Shown here: piece after piece, positions 32,310 to 43,105 of the stretch
How the letters are laid out: each line of letters begins with the position of its first letter
How positions within the stretch are numbered: position 1 is the first letter of the stretch
From: Echinometra lucunter
Taxonomy: Eukaryota; Echinodermata; Echinoidea; Camarodonta; Echinometridae
Assembly: GCA_029962745.1 (NCBI GenBank)
Contig: CM057162.1
Span: 5,032,323 to 5,096,322 of the forward strand
DNA: 64,000 bases
Direction: 5' to 3'
The notes under the pieces: generated by a model
Told to the model about the DNA's origin: nothing
The model's input: the letters and a program-made list of their open reading frames with translations, nothing else
Database searches by the model: none
Made by a program: the position numbers and the translations under genes

Positions 32310-34940
32310 ATGGCGGAAGATAAAGTGAAAATGTTTTTGGATAATCCCACACTTAATGGGTTGGATACTCTTCGAAAGGATGAGTTGCGTGAGGCTGCAA
32401 AGCATTTTGGTGTGGCTGTTTCTTCCACTTCACGGAAGACAGAAATAAAAGAAAAAGTAATTCAGTGGCTCCATGATAATAAGGTATGGAAGGAGATAGA
32501 TCTAAGGGATGATGAATCTTCTGACTTATCTGTGGACTCTCAGAATAAGAGTGGTGATGGAAAGGGGGTTGAGGCGGAGCTAAAATTGAAAGAACTTGAG
32601 TTACAAGGGAAGCGAATTGATTTGGAAATGAAAAATCTGGAGATGAGGATGAAGGAGATGGAGTTTGATAGAAGTAGAGATAAGAGTAAACCACAAAGCT
32701 TTGATGTTTCTAGAAATGTTAAGTTAGTCCCAAAGTTTTGTGAAGACAAGGTGGATGAGTTCTTCCATCATTTCGAAAAGCTCGCCTCTAGTCTTGACTG
32801 GCCTAAGTCTGCGTGGCCAACGCTGGTGCAGTGTTCTCTGGTAGGGAAAGCACAGGCGGTATACGCATCCCTTTCGGCCACTGACTGTTCTGAGTATGAC
32901 ACTCTGAAAAGTGCCATCTTACGGGCTTATGAGCTGGTGCCAGAAGCCTATCGGCAGAGGTTTAGGAATTCCCGTAAGGGTGAAAGCCAGACGTTTGTTG
33001 AGTTTGTGCACGAGAAGCGAATGCACTTTGATCGCTGGCTGTCGGCAAGTGGTGTGAAGAACTTTGAGCAATTGCAGGAGCTCACCCTCTTGGATGAGCT
33101 AAAGAGATGCATTACACCTGATATGAGGCTGTATTTGGAAGAGAGGAGGGTAGAAGATGTAAAACACGGTGCTGTTCTCCTCGACGAATATTTACTTACA
33201 CACAGAGGCAGTTCCAGGGGAAGCACAAGTTTGAAGGGGGCTTCTCTTGGGCGTGATAGTGAATCTTCTAGTCCTAAGAGTAGTACAAAGAGAGATGGGT
33301 CTTCGAGCCCAGTGGTTAGGAGAAAGAAGGTAGGACCATGTTATTATTGCAAGAAGGATGGTCATTTCATGTCTGAATGCCCCTCCTTGAAGACGAAACA
33401 TTCAAGGGCAGTGTCTGGTGGTGGTGGCTTGAGCCCAAATGCTTTGGTGAATGGAAGTAGTCTGTCTAGTTCACGCAAAGAGGTGCATGATCATTTCAAG
33501 CCTTTCTTGTCAAAAGGATTTGTAAGCCTAACTGAGGGAGGGGAAAAGGTACCTGTAACAGTCCTGAGAGACACCGGTGCGGTGCAGAGTCTTCTTTGTG
33601 CAGACATTCTCCCCTTTTCGAAGGATTCATCAGCGGAGTCACAGGTTTTGGTCAAAGGTATTGGGGACACCACGGTTGAGGTTCCCCTTCACAACATTCA
33701 CCTACAATCAAATGTAGCGTCAGGTCCTGTGGTGATTGGAATTAGGCCTAGACTTCCTGTTGAGGGTGTCACCTTGCTCCTGGGTAATGACCTGGCGGGA
33801 GAGAGAGTGATGCCACATGCCATCCCAAGTGTTGACCCAGTAATTGATGACAAGACAGAAAATTTGGTGGATGAAATGCCTGATGTTTTTCCGTCCTGTG
33901 CTGTCACAAGGTCGATGACGAGGTCAAAGGAGGAAAATGTGGAGACAGTATCAAAGTCTTCAATGGGAGGTACATTCCTGGCTCCCCTACAGAAGACTGA
34001 TAAAGAGTGTGTGAATGAGTCCGCGCGGGAGAAAGGTCATGGGATAAGTTTCCCGTTTTCTCGGGAGAGGCTTCTCTCACTGCAGGGGGAAGATGTTGAT
34101 CTCATTCGCTTAGCTGAAGCAGTAGTACCAGAAGAACAGTGCTTTCAGAAATCTTCTTGTTTCTACAGGAAGTCTGGCATTCTCATGAGGAAATGGCGCC
34201 CTCCTGATGCTCGTAGTGATGAGGTGTGGAGAGAGATCCACCAGGTTGTCGTTCCAAGGGAATTTCGTGCAGAGATTTTGAAGGTTGCGCATGAAGCTCC
34301 ATTCTCTGGCCATCTTGGGATCAATAAGACACAGGACAAAGTGTTGAGACACTTCTTCTGGCCAGGTCTTAGGAAGGATGTGTGTGACTTTTGCAAATCA
34401 TGTCATACTTGTCAAATGGTAGGAAAGCCAAATCAAAGGATTCCCAGGGCACCCCTTCAGCCGATCCCTGCATTTGAGGAACCTTTCAGTTCAGTTATAG
34501 TTGATTGTGTTGGTCCGTTGCCTAAGACGAAGGCAGGAAACGAATATCTTCTGACCATTATGTGTGCCTCCACAAGATTTCCAGAGGCTATTCCCCTCCG
34601 TCGTATCACTGCACAGAATGTCAGTAAGGCTTTGGTGAAATTTTTCACCATGGTAGGCTTACCGAAAGTGGTGCAATCTGACCAAGGTTCCAATTTTACC
34701 TCGAAGCTGTTCCGGCAGGTGATGAATGAGTTGGGTATTCAGTGCATAACTTCGAGTGCATATCATCCCCAGAGCCAGGGAGCTCTGGAGCGTTTTCATT
34801 CGACTTTGAAAAATATGCTAAGAACATACTGTCATGAATGCGAGAAGGATTGGGATGAGGGCTTGCCCATGCTCCTCTTTTCAGCAAGAGAGGCGGTCCA
34901 AGAATCTTTGGGCTTTAGCCCGTTTGAACTAGTCTTTTGA
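32310..34940 (+). CDS. Gag-protease-integrase polyprotein of the Gmr1-like element
   Basis: The start is the ATG in a good context (AACAATGGCG), opening MAEDKVKMFLDNP. A SAP-like helix pair is near residues 15-50 and a charged coiled region near 80-120, followed by a Gag core. A CCHC zinc knuckle is at 344-357 (CYYCKKDGHFMSEC) and the protease DTGA at 421-424. The integrase has its HHCC finger at 661-701 and the catalytic triad D732, D791, E827, giving D,D(35)E spacing. The frame stops at a TGA, codon 877, within the conserved block after the integrase core. The downstream block continues in the same reading frame. Confidence 0.93.
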   Translation: MAEDKVKMFLDNPTLNGLDTLRKDELREAAKHFGVAVSSTSRKTEIKEKVIQWLHDNKVWKEIDLRDDESSDLSVDSQNKSGDGKGVEAELKLKELELQGKRIDLEMKNLEMRMKEMEFDRSRDKSKPQSFDVSRNVKLVPKFCEDKVDEFFHHFEKLASSLDWPKSAWPTLVQCSLVGKAQAVYASLSATDCSEYDTLKSAILRAYELVPEAYRQRFRNSRKGESQTFVEFVHEKRMHFDRWLSASGVKNFEQLQELTLLDELKRCITPDMRLYLEERRVEDVKHGAVLLDEYLLTHRGSSRGSTSLKGASLGRDSESSSPKSSTKRDGSSSPVVRRKKVGPCYYCKKDGHFMSECPSLKTKHSRAVSGGGGLSPNALVNGSSLSSSRKEVHDHFKPFLSKGFVSLTEGGEKVPVTVLRDTGAVQSLLCADILPFSKDSSAESQVLVKGIGDTTVEVPLHNIHLQSNVASGPVVIGIRPRLPVEGVTLLLGNDLAGERVMPHAIPSVDPVIDDKTENLVDEMPDVFPSCAVTRSMTRSKEENVETVSKSSMGGTFLAPLQKTDKECVNESAREKGHGISFPFSRERLLSLQGEDVDLIRLAEAVVPEEQCFQKSSCFYRKSGILMRKWRPPDARSDEVWREIHQVVVPREFRAEILKVAHEAPFSGHLGINKTQDKVLRHFFWPGLRKDVCDFCKSCHTCQMVGKPNQRIPRAPLQPIPAFEEPFSSVIVDCVGPLPKTKAGNEYLLTIMCASTRFPEAIPLRRITAQNVSKALVKFFTMVGLPKVVQSDQGSNFTSKLFRQVMNELGIQCITSSAYHPQSQGALERFHSTLKNMLRTYCHECEKDWDEGLPMLLFSAREAVQESLGFSPFELVF

Positions 34941-36923
34941 CACAATGTACGTGATCCTTTGAAGGTGTTGAGGGAAAAGCTCTTGTCTGAGGATAAGGAT
35001 ACTCAGTTGTTGGATTATGTGTCCACATTCAGGGACAGACTGACTAGGACCCGTACACTGGCAGCTTCTCACCTAAGGAGTGTACAGAGGAACATGAAAG
35101 TTCGGTTTGACAAGAAGTCTAAATTTCGCAGCTTTACTCCAGGAGCACAAGTGTTGGTTTTGCTCCCTATCCCTGGAGATTCGTTGCAAAACAGGTTCTC
35201 TGGCCCGTATGTTGTGAAAGAGAAGATTGATGATGTGAATTACATCATTCATACCCCAGATAGGCGGAGAAAAAGTCGTTTGTGCCACGTGAACATGCTC
35301 AAGGAGTATGTGAGTGGCAAACACGGAAATGGAAGAATCCCAGTTGTGGAATGTGCAAAGCAGAGCAGTATGCTGCCTTGTGAAACAGAGGGGGGTTTGC
35401 AAAGACCTGTAGTAAGTGTAGGTAGTGTCGATGTGCTCGAAATCAATGACGTGGCTGGGAAGATGGATGTGAGGGAGAATGGCAGAGTGCCAGAAGTGAA
35501 GTTGAGGAACTCAGATATCCTGTCTGACCTTGACGAAAAGCTTCGTCATCTTTCTGAGAGAGAGAAAGATCAAATGCAAGAGTTGATATGTGAGTTTCAT
35601 GAGCTTTTTGATGATGTTCCCAAGAAAACGGGTGTCCTGTTTCATGATGTAGATGTGGGAGATGCTGCTCCGATAAAGCAGCACCCTTATAGGTCCAATC
35701 CACTAAAAATGGAAATATTGAGGAAAGAGGTTAGGTACATGCTAGAGAACGACATAATAGAGCCTAGCAAAAGTGAATGGAGTTCACCTTGTGTTCTGGT
35801 CCCTAAACCAGACAAGACCTTCAGGTTGTGTACAGATTATCGGAGGGTTAATTCTTGTACCAAGTCTGATTCTTACCCAATTCCGAGAATTGACGATTGC
35901 ATAGACCGCATTGGGGCTGCTAGGTTTGTCAGCAAATTCGATCTTCTAAAAGGGTACTGGCAAATACCTTTGACTGAGAGGGCAAGAGAAGTGTCTGCCT
36001 TTGCCACACCCGATGGATTGTTTCAATATAAGGTCATGCCCTTTGGGTTAAAGAACGCTCCGGCCACATTCCAGAGGATGATTAACAGCTTGACAGCAGA
36101 TCTGGTTGGTTGCGAGGCATACATCGATGATGTTGTTGTGTACAGTGAGTCGTGGGAAACCCATCTTCAAACAGTGAGAACGCTCTTTGCCCGCCTCAGA
36201 GAAGCAAATCTAACAGTCAACTTGGTCAAAAGCGAATTTGGTCAAGCTCAAGTGACATTCCTTGGCCACGTTGTGGGACTTGGTGAGGTGAGACCCATAC
36301 TAGCCAAAGTGGAAGCGATTGCTGATTTCCCACCGCCAGAGAACACTCGCGATCTTCGACGGTTCTTAGGAATGGCCGGATATTATCGCAAATTCTGTCG
36401 TAACTTTGCGGATGTAGCGGCACCCCTTACCTATCTCCTTCGCAAGAATGTGCCATTTCAGTGGTCATCAGACTGTCAGGTTGCGTTCGAGCATATCAAG
36501 GCCATTCTGGTAAACAAACCAGTGCTAACTGCCCCTAACTTCTCCAAGCAATTCCAACTTGCAGTAGATGCCAGCGGACGAGGTGCAGGGGCTGTGTTAA
36601 TGCAGAAAGACGATAATGGAGTAGAGAAGCCCGTGTGTTATTTCTCTAGAAAGTTCACAAGCGGACAACAGAACTACTCTACTGTTGAGAAGGAAGCTCT
36701 GGCTTTGGTTCTGGCCCTTCAACACTTCGATGTGTATCTGGGTACCACATCTTTCCCTATACGCGTCTGGACTGATCACAATCCTTTGACTTTCTTAGGA
36801 AAGATGAAGAACAAAAACCAAAGACTGATGCGCTGGAGTATCATCCTCCAAGAATATGATCTAGACATTAACCATGTTCGTGGTAAAGACAATGTCATCG
36901 CCGATGCGCTGTCAAGGTGTTAA
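34941..36923 (+). pseudogene. Reverse transcriptase-RNase H block of the Gmr1-like element, downstream of an in-frame stop
   Basis: It is open for 660 codons in the same frame as the upstream block and first encodes the rest of the integrase C-terminal domain. The reverse transcriptase follows (WSSPCVLVPKPDKTFRLC, then FDLLKGYWQIPL, with YIDD at 36120-36131). RNase H comes next (VDASGRGAGAVL, EKEALALVLAL, WTDHNPL) and the frame ends ADALSRC. The only break is the stop at 34938-34940. Without readthrough this block would not be made, so this copy is probably non-autonomous. Confidence 0.88.
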
Positions 36924-38319
36924 GGACTAAGAAATTGATGTGGACATTATTTACAGAGCCCGTCACCAGATGATAGCCTGAAATAGAGGACACATTTGAT
37001 TTAATTCATTGTGCTTTGTTTTCTGCATAATTGTGGTTATGAAAGAATTGTTGATGATACTTGCTAAATGTACATGCGTTCATGTGTACCATGGCAGTTT
37101 GTATCAGCACTGGAAGTGAATTTTTATAATGAAGTATTTAAGACTTCTTTTACTACAATATTAACAACAACAACAACAAAAAAAAAAAAACCAAGAAGGA
37201 GCATTAGTCAGCCACTTTGTTGTGCACCGGTTTGATATAAGCATGATCACAATTCAATTCTCAAAGTTGTCGGTCAAACAAGTGAACATTACATTCATCG
37301 TACGTCTATGCATGTAGACCATTTTATTAAATGTGTATATAATAATGTGAAAGAACACGGTATTGAGCAGTCGATGAAAAACAGTTAATGAAATTTTCAT
37401 CTCGTGCTTATGGTTGAATCTGTAAGGTAGAGAAGCAACCATGATATAAATGTTTGTTACTCCACAATTAAAAAAAAAAAAAGTTTCAATTTTAAAGAAA
37501 GAATGTTTCAGTAATTTACCTTGTGTTTAGTAAGTTTTATATGCATTGAACGATTTTACATGTGCTATGGCAATGTGAATGTTACTGTTTTGATGTGGAT
37601 CCGTTATTTGTTCGATAAAAAAGAACTGGAAAATACGTAAATGGCATACATAATTTCACAATGACAGTCTTTACATGTATTTCGGAACCATATGTTTGAT
37701 ACTAAATGTACATGTTATTTGGAGTGTTGACCCGGATCTGTAGAATCTGCTGGTTTAGGATAAAGTCCTCAAGAGTATATTCATGGTAGAGAATGGGCAT
37801 TTTCTTGAACTTCATTTTATAATGTTTTTTATATTTTAATATAGAAGTTTTAGTGATTTGAACTGTAACTGCCAAGAGGAAATGCATGATAATTACATGT
37901 GTATGGTGAAACATTAATATTGCTGAATGGTAAAGATTCAAGATGCAGTGAGAAAAGCTCATTACCCTACGACATAAGATGCATTAGAAAAAGAAACATT
38001 CAAGTGAGTTTTGAGATTTTGTGCTCTTGATTATATTTGTTGTTCCAAATGTTCGTGTACGTTATAAACACTGCCAGAGTGTTTGCACTCGATGTCTTTT
38101 ATGCTTAAGCTTAGATGTTTATATGAGATATTGCCCTAGGATCGCTTATTGTTCAGTAACTACTGGAAATTGTTGTTTGTTACTGGTAGAAAAAGCCCTT
38201 GTGTTTTTACCTACATTGGATTTTTTTTTTTTTTTTTGAAAAGAAAATGTTCCTCCAAGTTTTGTAACCCCATATGCATGCTGGGGAGTTTTGCCCAATG
38301 GTGCAAAACTTTTTTATGT
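36924..38319 (+). other. Non-coding 3' region of the Gmr1-like element
   Basis: About 1.4 kb with only short frames. In most Ty3 elements integrase would be encoded here; it is absent because it lies upstream. A T-run is at 38221-38237. Confidence 0.8.
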
Positions 38320-38326
38320 AGGGAGG
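38320..38326 (+). promoter_or_regulatory. Polypurine tract
   Basis: AGGGAGG lies immediately before the 3' LTR, the normal position for plus-strand priming. Confidence 0.75.
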
Positions 38327-38498
38327 TGTTACGAGTTTGAGTTCAAAGATAAATTCCCCAAAGTCTGGGGTGGAGAATTGGGTGGTTTTTCTGGTAAAAA
38401 GTAACGATCAGCGTTCTTGTGATTCTGTCGTGTGAAATTCATCTAAAGTAATCATTAGGCCCTACCAAGTGCAGAGTTAAGTAAGTAGGAACGTAACA
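38327..38498 (+). repeat. 3' LTR
   Basis: 172 bases, one mismatch to the 5' LTR, followed by ATAT and a TA microsatellite. Confidence 0.95.
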
Positions 38499-38619
38499 AT
38501 ATATATGTATATATATATATATATATACTGAAAGAAATGAAAATGGGAGAATAATAATTGCGTAGCTCCCTTAATGTTCCCCAGAGCTGTCATCCATTTT
38601 GAATCGAGGGTTGAAAAAA

Positions 38620-38690
38620 TGCCTCCGCCGGGAATCGAACCCGGGTCACTGGCTTAGAACGCCAATGCCTTACCACTAGACCACAGAGGC
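38620..38690 (-). tRNA. tRNA-like gene, anticodon UCU (copy 1)
   Basis: All four arms pair: acceptor GCCTCTG with CGGAGGC, a D arm with GTCT/AGGC, anticodon stem TTGGC/GCCAG, and T arm CCGGG/CCCGG. The loop GTTCTAA places TCT as anticodon, which reads Arg AGA. A-box TGGTCTAGTGG and B-box GGGTTCGATTCC are present, and TTTTTT follows the discriminator base A. The body also resembles eukaryotic tRNA-Gly, and A20, an arginine identity base, is absent. It may instead be the head of a tRNA-derived SINE. Confidence 0.8.
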
Positions 38691-38909
38691 GGGCCAGCAG
38701 TTAGGCGTGACCGAATCCAATTGACTGACAGACAGATTTCCAACCCTTTTTGATCCTTTATTTTGGTGCAGATGAGTTAATGAACAATGAGAAGCCGCAT
38801 GTATGTATGTATATATACTGAAAGAAATGAAAATGGGAGAATAATAATTGCGTAGCTCCCTTAATGTTCCCCAGAGCTGTCATCCATTTTGAATCGAGGG
38901 TTGAAAAAA

Positions 38910-38980
38910 TGCCTCCGCCGGGAATCGAACCCGGGTCACTGGCTTAGAACGCCAATGCCTTACCACTAGACCACAGAGGC
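38910..38980 (-). tRNA. tRNA-like gene, anticodon UCU (copy 2)
   Basis: Exact repeat of the gene 290 bases upstream, including the T6 terminator. Confidence 0.8.
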
Positions 38981-39095
38981 GGGCCAGCAGTTAGGCGTGA
39001 CCGAATCCAATTGACTGACAGACAGATTTCCAACCCTTTTTGATCCTTTATTTTGGTGCAGATGAGTTAATGAACAATGAGAAGCCGCATGTATG

Positions 39096-39126
<31 letters not shown>

Positions 39127-39285
39127 TCCTCTCAGTTTGACATATCCGCAACGCAACAAAGGTGCAGTACATCATAGCACTCTAAACTTGAACCCATGTG
39201 ATCTTTTCTGAAGTTTTTCAAATGCATCTAAATAGACAAAAGTCTTGCTACAGCATTGTCATGATGGTGTCGTGCTACAAGTCAA

Positions 39286-39397
39286 GGGCCCTCTTGCATA
39301 AAAAAATGCGATTAAACGCATCTCAAAAATCAAACGCAACTTGATTTTCAACCAATCAGTATTGAGTACTTGGGACTTGCATTTTTGAGTTGCGTTT
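39286..39397. mobile_element. Inverted-repeat element cut by the assembly gap
   Basis: It begins GGGCCCTCTTGCATAAAA and continues to the edge of the N-run. The complete counterpart is 60718-60856, in the opposite orientation and with the same 150-base flank. Confidence 0.75.
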
Positions 39398-39897
39398 NNN
39401 NNNNNNNNNNNNNNNNNNNNNNNNNNNNNNNNNNNNNNNNNNNNNNNNNNNNNNNNNNNNNNNNNNNNNNNNNNNNNNNNNNNNNNNNNNNNNNNNNNNN
39501 NNNNNNNNNNNNNNNNNNNNNNNNNNNNNNNNNNNNNNNNNNNNNNNNNNNNNNNNNNNNNNNNNNNNNNNNNNNNNNNNNNNNNNNNNNNNNNNNNNNN
39601 NNNNNNNNNNNNNNNNNNNNNNNNNNNNNNNNNNNNNNNNNNNNNNNNNNNNNNNNNNNNNNNNNNNNNNNNNNNNNNNNNNNNNNNNNNNNNNNNNNNN
39701 NNNNNNNNNNNNNNNNNNNNNNNNNNNNNNNNNNNNNNNNNNNNNNNNNNNNNNNNNNNNNNNNNNNNNNNNNNNNNNNNNNNNNNNNNNNNNNNNNNNN
39801 NNNNNNNNNNNNNNNNNNNNNNNNNNNNNNNNNNNNNNNNNNNNNNNNNNNNNNNNNNNNNNNNNNNNNNNNNNNNNNNNNNNNNNNNNNNNNNNNN
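39398..39897. other. Assembly gap of 500 N
   Basis: Exactly 500 N, a round number that usually marks a gap of unknown size. Sequence on its right starts inside the LINE that ends the left arm, so order and orientation across it are not proven. Confidence 0.99.
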
Positions 39898-40210
39898 TAT
39901 ATTTCTTAACTGCATGAAGGTTAAACATTTGTGGCAATTCTGTATTGAATAATTGGGCTTGGTAGAATTAAGAGATTTGGAATAGGGGAAAATGTTCATG
40001 GGACTACCTGGTTATTCAAATAGAAATAAATGTGTGAATTCTCTCATCCTGTTTATCAAATACGTAATTTTTTACTAAAATCAAGGGCTCAAAGCCATGT
40101 ACCTTCCGGTGTGAAAATGCAAAAACATATAGCGGAAGAAAAAAACCTAGCAATAAAGGTAGGCAAATTGCATTTACACCTGCAAAAATGGGACAAACTG
40201 AAAGTGCATT
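39898..40210 (+). pseudogene. LINE fragment in the right arm (L1/Tx1-like tail)
   Basis: Counterpart of 14370-14685. It reads WQFC, then LVELRDLE and [15 protein letters not shown] frames with small indels. Only the last part of the LINE lies right of the gap. Confidence 0.55.
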
Positions 40211-40495
40211 CAGGATGTGAATGTCATATTCAGGATGTGAATGTCATCAGGTATGGCGTGTCTAGTGTTGTGCGCGCGTGAATGTGAGGGCGGAGTACTG
40301 TTGCACATCTGTGTATGTTGGTGTGCTTGTGGGTGTGGTTGTGCATGTCTGTGGGGGGGGGGGGGGGGGGGGGAATGGGAACGGAGGGTTTCACACATCA
40401 GGTATTATGGGGTTTTTTTCATGAATGATGTTATTCTCTTCTCTTTTGGCAAATTGTGAAGTACATGTATAGGTCTCATCATATTCGTGTGTATG

Positions 40496-42059
40496 CAGTG
40501 GCGTAGACAGGTTCTCACACCTGGGGGGGATGATTTGCCGAGGATAATTTTGTATACAGATACACACACACACACACCCGCAACCCCTCACAACTCACAC
40601 ACACACACACCCACACACGCACGCACACATACACACCCACACCCAAATGCACAGACATAAATAGACAGGGCGGCGGAGCGTCTTTCAAAGTGGGGGGGGG
40701 GCGCTAGCAAAAAAGGGCACTTTGGGGGAAAAAAGGGGGCCCTTACAAAAGCTGAACACGAGAAGGAAAATATACCCTTACATTCTATTTAACACACTTT
40801 TAAAGTGCATTTTGACATACTTTTACAAGTCATGATAATAACTACTTTGCACTATTATTGTATACTGCTCTGTCTTACTCAATTGTGAGCGAGCGAAGCG
40901 AGCGAGCAAAAAATGCTAGGTATTTTTGCTGAAGGGCATGGTATTTGCAGTATATTTCGAGTGGCCTATAGTGATAAAGGCTCCCGGAAATTCATTTTAT
41001 TCGTGTCCCATTATCATTGTAAATTTCTTCCATTTACTCTGTATATAGTTTTTCTTATAGTGACCAAGCTATAATGTTTAAATGCATTAGTGAGGTCTCA
41101 TAGCTACCGATTATTTTTTATCAGAGAAAATATTCAAATTGAATGGGGTTTTGAGCACAATACCATCAGGAACTTAAAACATAATAGACTTTATGGTTAC
41201 AACACACTTGAACTGCCTTGAGTGAGATATCATAAGTACGAGCGAGCTTTAGAAAGAAAAAGTAGAAAAATACCCCCAACAAAGGGGCACCGTTCCTTCT
41301 AATTACAGTTGTGGGAAGTTGTGGAAACTTGCCCGAATGGAAAAGGGACACTATCAGAAAACAAAAATGGCACTAATTGCCTCTATCTTACATGAACAGA
41401 TGTAGATATTGGACATACTAGAAAGGAAAATGGGCACTTATCAGAAGTAAATTAAAGCATGTATCAGATTTCAAATGGGGCATTTATCAGGGGTGAAAAG
41501 GGGCAATCTGCAGAAGAGAAATTGCACTGTGAAAAATGAAAAGAGGTAGTGAAAGAGGATAATAATCACAATTTAAAAGGGACATTCATTTGAAGTGTAA
41601 GAGGCGCACTTCTCAGAAGAACAAAGAAAATGGGCCCTTCTAAGATAAAAGTAGGGCACTGAACAGGTTTGAAAGGCGGCATTTTTGTTGGGTAAAAAGG
41701 GGCACTTTTTGGATGCTTCGAAAAGTGGGAGGGGGAGGGGGAAACTGTGCACCCTGTCCCCCGGGAAGGCCGCCTCTGTAAATTGAAGATCTACGCATCG
41801 TGACAAACGTATAGAGAATATGGACTGTCACACACATTATTGCATATTTACATCACGCTATTTATCTTTTTTCAAATTTTGTTATTACACCACTTCAGAA
41901 AAACTGAGACGGCGCCGAAATTACCCAAAAGTAATATAAATAACTACATAAATCAGAATAATGATCGATATAGTTATGATAGCAATCGCCATTTCAGTCA
42001 CATTAACGATGATGATGATGATGATGATGATGATTATTACTGTTATAATTATGATAAAC

Positions 42060-42122
<63 letters not shown>

Positions 42123-42317
42123 AATAATGATAATATTCAGTAATGTATTATTATTATTATTATGTTTATTGCTGTTGTTGTTATTGTTGTTATAATGATA
42201 ATGTAAGAAAACATCCTTCCCTAAAACCTGGGGGGGATGGTTGTACATGTCATCCCCCCCACCTTGTGAGGTGGGGGGGATGCATACCCCTCATCCCCCC
42301 TGCTGTCTACGCCCCTG
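40496..42317. mobile_element. Non-autonomous hAT-like element private to the right arm
   Basis: Ends are CAGTGGCGTAGACAGG and CTGTCTACGCCCCTG. A perfect 8-base target duplication, TGTGTATG, lies at 40488-40495 and 42318-42325. The left arm has the uninterrupted site near 14120. The interior holds GCGAGCGAAGCGAGCG and many GGGGCACT-like pieces, GAT and TAA microsatellites, and no transposase frame. Confidence 0.8.
42008..42180. repeat. GAT and TAA microsatellites
   Basis: (GAT)n at 42008-42033 is followed by about 17 units of TAA at 42061-42112 and mixed TTA/TTG repeats to 42190, all inside the hAT-like element. Confidence 0.9.
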
Positions 42318-42918
42318 TGTGTATGGCAATAGCGAGATACATTATTGAAGAAAAAGGAAGATTGCCACTCTTTGAAGTGTTTTTTTTTCTAAAGTGATTT
42401 CACTCTCTCTCTCTCTTTCTCTCTCTCCTCATTGATTTGTGGATTCATGTTTAATTCATTAGTTGAGATATGAATGCGTCAAGAGGAGTTGCATTTATAC
42501 TTATTTATAACTGGTGATTTTGTCTCTTTATCATTTGAATGAGGTTTATGGTCGAGGGAATGACAAGGAAAAGAAGGAAGATTGCCATATTTTTTGAAAG
42601 ATCATTCATTTAATTTCATACTATTTGGGGCCTGCCTGGGGTTTGGGATTATGTATTTATTTCTATATGAGTGATTTCAATCCATGATTCGTCTTCCTTG
42701 CTCATCGATTTGTGAATATATATTTATCAAATGAAGATTTGTATTATTCATATTGATTTGTAGGTAATGATTTGTTTTGAATGAAAACTAATAAGAAAAT
42801 ATGGGGGAAGTGTGTCTGTGTATGGTGTCTTTTGAACATGGCACTGGCACCTGTTCAGCGGCCCAGAACCTCGCAAAATAATTATACTCTCTCACGGCAG
42901 GTTCTTCTTTTGCATCAG

Positions 42919-43105
42919 ACCTAAATGGAACGTTGTTTCCGCCCAATCTCGACTATGAGAGGATGCGCTGGAGAGTTGAAAGAGAGGTGGAAGAGATGTG
43001 GAACTACATCAGATCACAATTGCAACAACTTCATAATTCCATTGAAGATAAGAATATCGCAGTCAACATTGATCAAATTTTGGAACGTGGTGGAGAACAA
43101 CACAG
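42919..43105 (+). CDS. FUT8: FUT8 right copy, stem exon
   Basis: 187 bases: two bases completing Asp, 61 codons ([20 protein letters not shown] to GGEQH), two bases out. Acceptor TTTGCATCAG, donor GTGATG. Confidence 0.88.

Larger units (their letters stand above)
31631..38498 (+). mobile_element. Young Ty3/gypsy LTR retrotransposon with Gmr1-type domain order
   Basis: Two 172-base LTRs differ at one position, so the insertion is recent. They enclose Gag, protease, integrase and then reverse transcriptase with RNase H. Integrase upstream of the reverse transcriptase is the copia-like order known in the Gmr1 group of deuterostome Ty3/gypsy elements. Flanking ATAT on both sides fits a 4-base target duplication in a TA microsatellite. 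One in-frame stop at 34938 separates the two coding blocks. The 1.4 kb after the RNase H holds no further domain. Confidence 0.93.
38521..39100. repeat. Tandem duplication of a 290-base unit carrying a tRNA gene
   Basis: Units 38521-38810 and 38811-39100 appear identical. Each has a tRNA-like gene on the minus strand with about 110 bases upstream and 100 downstream, and ends in GTATGTATGTATATATA. TA microsatellites border both ends. The unit is absent at the related junction near 61020. Confidence 0.9.

Noticed and set aside
39259..39999. Frames spanning the N-run
   Set aside because: They exist only because N is read as coding; the sequence is unknown.
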